Below are positions 1-4,312 of a stretch of DNA of 5,621 nucleotides, piece by piece. Origin of the DNA: Erysipelotrichaceae bacterium (GTDB lineage: Bacteria; Bacillota_I; Bacilli_A; Erysipelotrichales; Erysipelotrichaceae); the NCBI GenBank assembly GCA_003446295.1, contig DMBB01000091.1, positions 1,250 to 6,870 of the forward strand, given 5' to 3'. Each line of letters begins with the position of its first letter. The first letter of the stretch is position 1. Both the position numbers and the translations under genes were made by a program. Below the pieces are notes generated by a model, which saw nothing but the letters and a program-made list of their open reading frames with translations, ran no database searches and was not told where the DNA came from.

Positions 1-1330
1 ATCTGATTTCTCTTGTCAGAGGCTGTTTGAACGGAGGATATGCACCGATGCGGAGCTGTCCGCCTGCCTGGAGTTTGTCATTCTTTTCAAGCAGTGTTAC
101 GTCATGTCCGCGGAAAGCACTCATCCATGCAGCAGTCATGCCGGCAGGACCTGCACCGACGACAACGACCTTCTTCGGAGCATCCGTCTTTGTCAGCATT
201 CTGTCGGCTCTGTGGCTGGACTGCGGATTGTACATACATCCGACGCCCCAGTCACCGGGCATCAGGTTTTCAGGATAGTTGAATTCCATGCATCTCTGTG
301 TGCATCCGATGCACGGGATGATGTCTTCCAGCGCACCGCCAACAGCTTTGTTCGGGAATGCAGGGTCAGCGATGGACTGACGTCCCAGTGATACAGCATC
401 GCAGTCTCCGCGTCTGATCGCTGTTTCGATCGTCCAAGGATCATGGAACAGACCTACTGAGAATACAGGGATATTGACAGCTTCCTTGATTCTCTTGGCA
501 CTTGCGAGGTTCCATCCGGAAGGCCATGCTGTAGGAGGAACGATCGTCTCCCATGTCTCATATGTACCGGCTGATATATGAAGTGCATCGTATCCGTATT
601 CTTCAAGCATCGATGCGAATACGATCGTTTCTTCCATTTCGATACCGCCGATACGGTTTTCTTTTGAAGACAGACGTGCTGTTACGACGAAGTCTTCGCC
701 ACAGGCTTTCTTAATGCCTTCGCAGACAAGCTTCATGAAATATGCTCTGCCTTCTACGCCACCGCCAAATTCATCGACACGCTTGTTGGAACGCGGTGAG
801 AGGAACTGACCGCCCATATAACCATGGGAAGCGTGGATCTCGACTCCGTCGAATCCTGCTTTCTGCATACGGACTGCTGCGTCTACATAGTGCTGTATGA
901 GATCATAGACTTCCTGTGTTGTGAATTCATGCGGTGTTTCACGGTTTGTCGGGCACGGTACTGAGGAAGGTGCTACAACTTTACCTGCCATCAGGGAAAC
1001 AGTTTCACGTCCTGCATGGTGCAGCTGTACAAGTGTCTTCGCTCCGTTTTCATGAATAACGGATGCCAGCTTTGTCATGCCGGGAATGCATTCATCTGTC
1101 CATCCTGCAGGCTCGCACGGCATACCGACACCGGTCGGTTCAACAGCAGTGATCTCAATGATGACAAGACCGAATCCGCCTGCTGCACGTGCTCCGTAGT
1201 AATCAAGTGTCGGCTGGTAAACAAAGCCCTTCTGATCGAATACACCGGAATCCATTGCCGGTACGATGAGTCTGTTTTTTACCTCAAGACTGCCGATGCG
1301 ATAAGGTGAAAAAGTGTTGGAAAAGCGCAT
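1..1330 (-). CDS. NADH:flavin oxidoreductase / 2,4-dienoyl-CoA reductase-like protein (OYE family, FMN + 4Fe-4S + FAD type), 3' end cut off
   Basis: Translating the minus strand from the ATG at 1330 gives 443 uninterrupted codons to the window edge. Relatives with this architecture are usually about 640-680 residues, so roughly the last third is missing. Residues 1-330 form an old-yellow-enzyme TIM barrel: an N-terminal FSPYRIG...[10 protein letters not shown] segment, QLHHAGR at 102-108, and [13 protein letters not shown] at 159-171 followed by [10 protein letters not shown], with Tyr171 at the family's catalytic Tyr position. Cys340, Cys343, Cys347 and Cys365 form the 4Fe-4S site. A dinucleotide-binding GAGPAG follows at 392-397, with GGQL at 423-426 opening the FAD/NAD(P) domain. 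By family, it is a cytosolic enzyme passing NAD(P)H electrons through FAD and the cluster to FMN to reduce an activated C=C bond. The start is set by AAGGAGGT 8 nt upstream. It is divergent from a TetR-type gene. The substrate (enoyl-CoA, steroid or bile acid, flavonoid, other enone) cannot be told; BaiCD or FadH identity is not supported. Confidence 0.93.
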   Translation of the reverse strand, partial: MRFSNTFSPYRIGSLEVKNRLIVPAMDSGVFDQKGFVYQPTLDYYGARAAGGFGLVIIEITAVEPTGVGMPCEPAGWTDECIPGMTKLASVIHENGAKTLVQLHHAGRETVSLMAGKVVAPSSVPCPTNRETPHEFTTQEVYDLIQHYVDAAVRMQKAGFDGVEIHASHGYMGGQFLSPRSNKRVDEFGGGVEGRAYFMKLVCEGIKKACGEDFVVTARLSSKENRIGGIEMEETIVFASMLEEYGYDALHISAGTYETWETIVPPTAWPSGWNLASAKRIKEAVNIPVFSVGLFHDPWTIETAIRRGDCDAVSLGRQSIADPAFPNKAVGGALEDIIPCIGCTQRCMEFNYPENLMPGDWGVGCMYNPQSSHRADRMLTKTDAPKKVVVVGAGPAGMTAAWMSAFRGHDVTLLEKNDKLQAGGQLRIGAYPPFKQPLTREIR

Positions 1331-1338
1331 AATAACTT

Positions 1339-1346
1339 ACCTCCTT
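1339..1346 (-). promoter_or_regulatory. Ribosome binding site of the OYE-family gene
   Basis: On the minus strand AAGGAGGT is a near-perfect complement to the 16S 3' end and lies 8 nt before the ATG at 1330. It fixes the start of the oxidoreductase and implies strong translation. Confidence 0.85.
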
Positions 1347-1420
1347 CATTGGTATGTTCTAATAAGTTGAAAAATGGAATTGTATGAGAGTCTGTTGTTT
1401 TTCCTTCCCAAAATCACTCT

Positions 1421-1451
1421 AGCATATCAGTGTTTCTTCTTGAATTGACAA
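1421..1451 (-). promoter_or_regulatory. Candidate promoter of the OYE-family gene
   Basis: On the minus strand a TTGTCA -35 box (1446-1451) is followed after 19 nt by TATGCT (1421-1426), with a TGA just upstream that makes an extended -10 (TGATATGCT). The 19-nt spacer is longer than ideal. Another hexamer closer to the gene, TACAAT around 1380, lacks a good -35. The -35 shares bases with the -35 of the divergent regulator promoter, so the two would compete for polymerase. The predicted leader is about 85 nt. Confidence 0.4.
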
Positions 1452-1473
1452 CAAAAAAATAATGTGAGATAAG
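1445..1473 (+). promoter_or_regulatory. Promoter of the TetR-family gene
   Basis: A consensus TTGACA -35 (1445-1450), a 17-nt spacer and GATAAG (1468-1473) preceded by TGA form an extended -10 sigma-A-type promoter. The start point would be near 1480, about 36 nt before the regulator's ATG. The -10 is the centre of an imperfect palindrome that may be the operator. Confidence 0.65.
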
Positions 1474-1479
1474 TTACAT
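1462..1479. promoter_or_regulatory. Imperfect palindrome on the tetR -10, candidate autoregulatory operator
   Basis: ATGTGA and TTACAT are inverted half-sites matching at 5 of 6 positions, separated by the 6-bp core GATAAG, which is the -10 box itself. The 18-bp span fits TetR-family operators, which are often 15-30 bp palindromes over promoters. It is the most symmetrical element I found in this intergenic region, but the arms are short and binding is inferred. Confidence 0.4.
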
Positions 1480-1504
1480 AAAGCATAATCATGTCATTTA
1501 TTTC

Positions 1505-1511
1505 CGGAGGG
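1505..1511 (+). promoter_or_regulatory. Ribosome binding site of the TetR-family gene
   Basis: CGGAGGG lies 4 nt before the ATG at 1516, with its GGAGG core 5 nt away. It supports that ATG as the start. Confidence 0.8.
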
Positions 1512-1515
1512 ATTT

Positions 1516-2148
1516 ATGAATCAGAGCGACCTGAGATACATCAAGACTGAAGATCTCATCAAGCAGGCATTCCTCTCATGCGCATCGGAATATGATATTC
1601 AGGATGTACATATCAAAGACATCTGTTCGAAAGCACGTATTTCCAGAAATGCATTCTATTCACATTACGAAAACAAATACCAGGTCCTCGAACAGATTTG
1701 CCGGGAAACGGAAGAACGGATGCTGAACGAACTGAATCCCGAGATCATCAAAATGCTTTCCAACAATACGATGTATTCTACCTCGGAATGGTGCATCAAT
1801 ATGATCTATGACAATCAGGACCTGTTCCGTATCCTTGCCAGGTGTTCTGAGTCTTCCTTTCGCCGTATGATCCACAGCATCTTCATCAAATCAACATTAT
1901 CTTCGCTGTACGACAATACGGAACAGATCAAGAATGACCTTATCCTGCAGATGTCAGAGTCATTCATCACGGATGCCCTGACAGCCATCATCCTGCTTTG
2001 GCTGAAAAACCCGGGACGCATTACCAAAGAACAGCTGACTGATTATCTGTATGAGATTGCCAAAGGTCCGATCGAAGTATTCTACCGGAAACTGGATGAA
2101 AGCAGGTCTGTCAAACGCAAAAAGATCGACAAAGAGAACAGAGTCTGA
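1516..2148 (+). CDS. TetR/AcrR-family transcriptional regulator
   Basis: The 210-residue protein has the usual TetR-family length and layout. Residues 7-60 are the DNA-binding domain: a first helix (TEDLIKQAFLSCASEY), then the helix-turn-helix, helix 2 around HIKDICSKA (32-40) and recognition helix ISRNAFYSHY (42-51), followed by the typical ENKYQVLEQI. Residues 65-190 are a helical ligand-binding and dimerisation region. Its end (ITDALTAIILLWLKNPGRITKEQL, about 151-174) resembles DhaS-like TetR C-terminal domains. The last 15 residues are lysine/arginine-rich. Five cysteines (22, 37, 62, 93, 110) are present, so thiol or electrophile sensing is possible but unproven. It is divergently paired with the flavin oxidoreductase, and family practice makes that gene and its own promoter the likely targets. 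The family assignment is firm; the effector is unknown. Confidence 0.93.
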   Translation: MNQSDLRYIKTEDLIKQAFLSCASEYDIQDVHIKDICSKARISRNAFYSHYENKYQVLEQICRETEERMLNELNPEIIKMLSNNTMYSTSEWCINMIYDNQDLFRILARCSESSFRRMIHSIFIKSTLSSLYDNTEQIKNDLILQMSESFITDALTAIILLWLKNPGRITKEQLTDYLYEIAKGPIEVFYRKLDESRSVKRKKIDKENRV

Positions 2149-2155
2149 AAAAATT

Positions 2156-2192
2156 AAAACGACATACAGCCGTCACAGCCGTATGTCGTTTT
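2156..2192. terminator. Bidirectional intrinsic terminator between convergent tetR-type gene and glgA
   Basis: A perfect 12-bp stem (AAAACGACATAC at 2156-2167 with GTATGTCGTTTT at 2181-2192) encloses a 13-nt loop. Leftward, for glgA, the stem runs into TTTTAATTTTTT, a good U tract. Rightward, for the regulator, only a short TTTT follows, so termination there may be weaker. The octamer ACAGCCGT occurs twice across the loop (2166-2173, 2175-2182). It starts 7 nt after the regulator stop and 25 nt beyond the glgA stop. Confidence 0.9.
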
Positions 2193-2217
2193 CATACCAA
2201 TTGATCAGACTTTGTAG

Positions 2218-4035
2218 TCAGTGTTCTGTACCTTTGCCGATCAGATAGCGCATCTCAGCACCCTTGGAGATATTCCCTTCGACCTTCATCTGTCCGTTGA
2301 CAAACAGTCTGTCGGCAGAAACAGTACCAATCGCCATGTTGTACAGGTTATCAAAGCTTGCTGCAATACTGATATCAGCCCCTTCATAACTGTAAGGTGC
2401 CATTTCCATGCCGTCCTTCGTAAACTTCAGATAGAACGTACCTTCACCTGGTCCTTCGATCCTGACCTGGCATACATTCAGGTAGTCATCAGGCTGCTGC
2501 GCAAGGTAAGCATTGCGTGTTTCCTCAAGATCCGTATAGATGACTTCAAGTGCTTCATACGCATCCTTGAATGTAACATTCGGATCTGAACCATGTCCGC
2601 AGATATCGGAATACATCTTCATATAAGTGGTTGCTGATTTCGTCCATGAGAAGTCCTTCTTCATGCATCTGTCTTTGATGACTTCAAATACATCATGTTC
2701 GCCGAAATAGATCTTTACAGCTGCATCGATTGCCAGCATCAGTGCTTTGCCCTGGTAACTGTCGAATGAGAAGCCGTCACCGATTCCATCGAAATCAGAG
2801 TAAGGTCTGACTGTATCCTTCAGTCCGCCTGTCTCATGTACGATCGGCACTGTGCCGTAGCGCATTGCCATCATCTGTGAGAGTCCGCACGGTTCAAAGG
2901 CTGAGGGCATCAGGTAGAAGTCAGCACCGGCAAATACTTTGGCTGCCATCTCTTCCGTATACTGATCGGAGAATCCGAACTGTCCGGGATAGAGATGTCT
3001 GCAGTAATTAAAGTAATCAACATACTTCTTTTCGCCCTGTCCGAATATTACGAGCTGGATGCCCTTCTTCATCATTCTGGGCAGGATCTCTCTGATCAGT
3101 TCAATGCCCTTCTGTTCAACAAGTCTAGCGACTACGGCAAACAGCGGCCATCTCTTTTCTTTCTTCAGGCCGAATGTCTCCTGAATATATTCTTTGCAGA
3201 CTTCCTTGCCGGATTTATCTTCAGCAGTAAAGTTGCATGGAATACGGGGATCTTTGCCCGGATCATAATGCGCAGGATCGATGCCGTTCAGAATACCGTA
3301 CATCTTTGATTCGATCATGTCGCATACGCCTTCCAGGCCTTTTCCGAATTCATGCGTATGCAGTTCTCTTGCATAGGTCGGAGATACAGTGCTGACAGCA
3401 TCAGCCATCAGCATCGCACCTTTCATAAGGTTGACATCATGTCTGCCCTGATACACATATCCAAGGCCTCCGTCATACCATCCCGGATCCAGGGCAAATG
3501 TATCTGTCAGCTCATTTGCGCCGAACTGTCCCTGGTAAGCGATATTATGGATCGTATAGACCGTACGGATGTTTCTGTAGTCAGGTCTGCGTGCCTGATC
3601 ATCCTTCAGATAGATGACAGAGAGCGCTGTTTCCCAGTCATTGCAGTGCAGGATCTCAGGAATGAAATCAAGATTTTCCAGTACATCGATCACTGCTTTT
3701 GAGAACCATGCAAAACGGAATTTATCATCGTCATACCCGTAGAGCTTGTCTCTGTAGAATAATGCTTCATTATCGATAAACCACACAGGCACACCGGACA
3801 GCTCACCCTTCAGCAGACCGCAGTAAAGGTCGGCATTTCCAAGTCTGACGTTCCGGTTCATAACATATTGTACCTGGTCAGAGAACCTGTCCTTCACGCA
3901 CTTGTAATAAGGCGTGATGATCATGATCTCATTATCTTCCTTCAGCAGAGCCGGCGGCAGTGAAAATGCGACATCAGCCAGACCTCCGGACTTGGAGAAA
4001 GGAGCACACTCACTCGTTACAAACAGTATTTTCAT
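2218..4035 (-). CDS. glgA: Glycogen synthase (GT5, ADP-glucose type) with C-terminal SCP2-like domain
   Basis: GlgA transfers glucose from ADP-glucose to the non-reducing end of an alpha-1,4-glucan in the cytosol. The 605-residue protein starts with MKILFVTSE and KSGGLADV (15-22), the ADP-glucose-binding loop. HCNDW (130-134), TIHNIAYQG (161-169) and GILNGID (247-253) follow. The second Rossmann domain carries Arg304 and Lys309 (ARLVEQKG), which match the catalytic Arg/Lys pair of E. coli GlgA. SAFEPCGLSQ (378-387) contains the conserved Glu381, and the region ends in the usual FSW..SA..Y..MY (462-475). All key residues look intact. Bacterial GlgA normally ends near residue 480; here about 125 residues follow, and 500-603 resembles an SCP2 fold (FYLKFTKDGMEM, ADISIAASFDNLYNMAIG, RLFVNGQMKVEGN). 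No glgB, glgC, glgD or glgP is adjacent. The gene has its own promoter and terminator. GlgA identity is very secure; the extra domain's assignment is strong but by eye. Confidence 0.97.
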   Translation of the reverse strand: MKILFVTSECAPFSKSGGLADVAFSLPPALLKEDNEIMIITPYYKCVKDRFSDQVQYVMNRNVRLGNADLYCGLLKGELSGVPVWFIDNEALFYRDKLYGYDDDKFRFAWFSKAVIDVLENLDFIPEILHCNDWETALSVIYLKDDQARRPDYRNIRTVYTIHNIAYQGQFGANELTDTFALDPGWYDGGLGYVYQGRHDVNLMKGAMLMADAVSTVSPTYARELHTHEFGKGLEGVCDMIESKMYGILNGIDPAHYDPGKDPRIPCNFTAEDKSGKEVCKEYIQETFGLKKEKRWPLFAVVARLVEQKGIELIREILPRMMKKGIQLVIFGQGEKKYVDYFNYCRHLYPGQFGFSDQYTEEMAAKVFAGADFYLMPSAFEPCGLSQMMAMRYGTVPIVHETGGLKDTVRPYSDFDGIGDGFSFDSYQGKALMLAIDAAVKIYFGEHDVFEVIKDRCMKKDFSWTKSATTYMKMYSDICGHGSDPNVTFKDAYEALEVIYTDLEETRNAYLAQQPDDYLNVCQVRIEGPGEGTFYLKFTKDGMEMAPYSYEGADISIAASFDNLYNMAIGTVSADRLFVNGQMKVEGNISKGAEMRYLIGKGTEH

Positions 4036-4039
4036 ATTT

Positions 4040-4045
4040 CCCCCT
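4040..4045 (-). promoter_or_regulatory. Ribosome binding site of glgA
   Basis: AGGGGG on the minus strand lies 4 nt before the ATG at 4035. It is a one-base variant of AGGAGG with short spacing, so weaker than the sites of the two leftmost genes. It agrees with the conserved MKILFVTSE N-terminus as the start. Confidence 0.6.
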
Positions 4046-4075
4046 GTATTGTCTGTTCAATCAATTTCTGTATCT

Positions 4076-4104
4076 ATTGTATCATCTGAGATTCAGTTGC
4101 ATAA
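4076..4104 (-). promoter_or_regulatory. Candidate promoter of glgA (extended -10)
   Basis: On the minus strand TGATACAAT provides an extended -10, with TACAAT at 4076-4081. The position 17 nt upstream (4099-4104) reads TTATGC, a poor -35, as is common for extended -10 promoters and for those needing an activator. The expected leader is about 30-35 nt. Inverted repeat arms sit directly on and next to these boxes. Confidence 0.5.
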
Positions 4105-4136
4105 AACAAAATATTAATTTCAGATGACATATGCAA
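4082..4136. repeat. Two interleaved inverted repeats upstream of glgA
   Basis: TCATCTGA (4082-4089) is inverted as TCAGATGA (4120-4127), and TTGCATA (4097-4103) is inverted as TATGCAA (4130-4136). All arms match perfectly. The order is A-B-A'-B', so they cannot form one nested hairpin. A abuts the glgA -10 and B covers the expected -35, which suggests paired protein-binding sites rather than RNA structure, although chance in AT-rich DNA is possible. Confidence 0.4.
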
Positions 4137-4163
4137 TCAGGAGAAAATGAACAGAATTAAACC

Positions 4164-4178
4164 GATAACATCGTTATC
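4164..4178. promoter_or_regulatory. Perfect 15-bp palindrome GATAAC-ATC-GTTATC, candidate operator
   Basis: Perfect 6-bp arms flank a 3-bp centre. The site lies about 60 bp upstream of the expected glgA -35 and downstream of the kinase terminator, where an activator or distal operator of glgA would sit. It partly resembles LacI/CcpA-type sites (ATCG near the centre, CAA at the end) but fails at least two conserved cre positions, so CcpA is not claimed. Confidence 0.4.
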
Positions 4179-4192
4179 AACAATGTAGGATA

Positions 4193-4204
4193 TATCAAGT
4201 GATA
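4193..4204. repeat. Short palindrome TATCA-AG-TGATA
   Basis: Two 5-bp inverted arms around AG lie 14 bp from the GATAAC/GTTATC palindrome. TATCA/TGATA shares the GATA/TATC core with that site, so this might be a weaker second copy. The rest of the glgA-kinase gap shows no gene. Confidence 0.25.
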
Positions 4205-4227
4205 CCAATCATCACTGTTTTTCAAGC

Positions 4228-4308
4228 TTTACGTATGATTGTAACTGTCAATATGTGCAAAAAGAAAACGCATATTGATGCGTTTTCCTTTGTTTTAATT
4301 TACGTATG
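4228..4308 (+). repeat. 10-bp direct repeat TTTACGTATG flanking the kinase terminator
   Basis: TTTACGTATG occurs at 4228-4237 and again at 4299-4308, and AAGCTTT also recurs beside each copy (4224-4230, 4316-4322). The repeats bracket the terminator hairpin. They could be a remnant of a small duplication or insertion, or chance. No mobile gene lies between them. Confidence 0.3.
4264..4287. terminator. Intrinsic terminator of the histidine kinase gene
   Basis: A perfect 10-bp stem (GAAAACGCAT at 4264-4273 with ATGCGTTTTC at 4278-4287) has a 4-nt loop. In the leftward direction of the kinase it is followed by a run reading TTTTCTTTTTGC, starting 25 nt past the kinase stop. It separates kinase transcription from glgA. 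The other direction also has T-rich sequence, but there is no rightward gene to terminate. Confidence 0.9.
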
Positions 4309-4312
4309 GATG

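Noticed and set aside
27..1309. Short open frames opposite or out of frame with the OYE-family gene (including 1016-1309)
   Set aside because: The leftward frame encodes a continuous, motif-rich oxidoreductase; these are shadows.
1..1330. Assignment as a bile-acid enzyme (BaiCD/BaiH) or FadH
   Set aside because: The architecture fits, but the N-terminal sequence differs from what I recall of these proteins and no other bai or fatty-acid gene is nearby. Only the family is claimed.
2221..4117. Several rightward open frames opposite glgA (for example 2221-2589, 2995-3309, 3352-3702, 3914-4117)
   Set aside because: They are antisense to a well-conserved glycogen synthase, have no recognisable domains and no good start signals.
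4164..4179. Catabolite-responsive element (cre) for CcpA
   Set aside because: Two of the fixed consensus positions do not match, so it is recorded only as a palindromic candidate operator.
4228..4308. Mobile element bounded by direct repeats
   Set aside because: Only about 60 bp lie between the copies, occupied by the kinase terminator, with no terminal inverted repeats or transposase.
4036..4312. Riboswitch or small RNA in the glgA-kinase gap
   Set aside because: Apart from the terminator hairpin and short palindromes, I see no conserved riboswitch core, and the likely glgA promoter leaves a leader of only about 30 nt.
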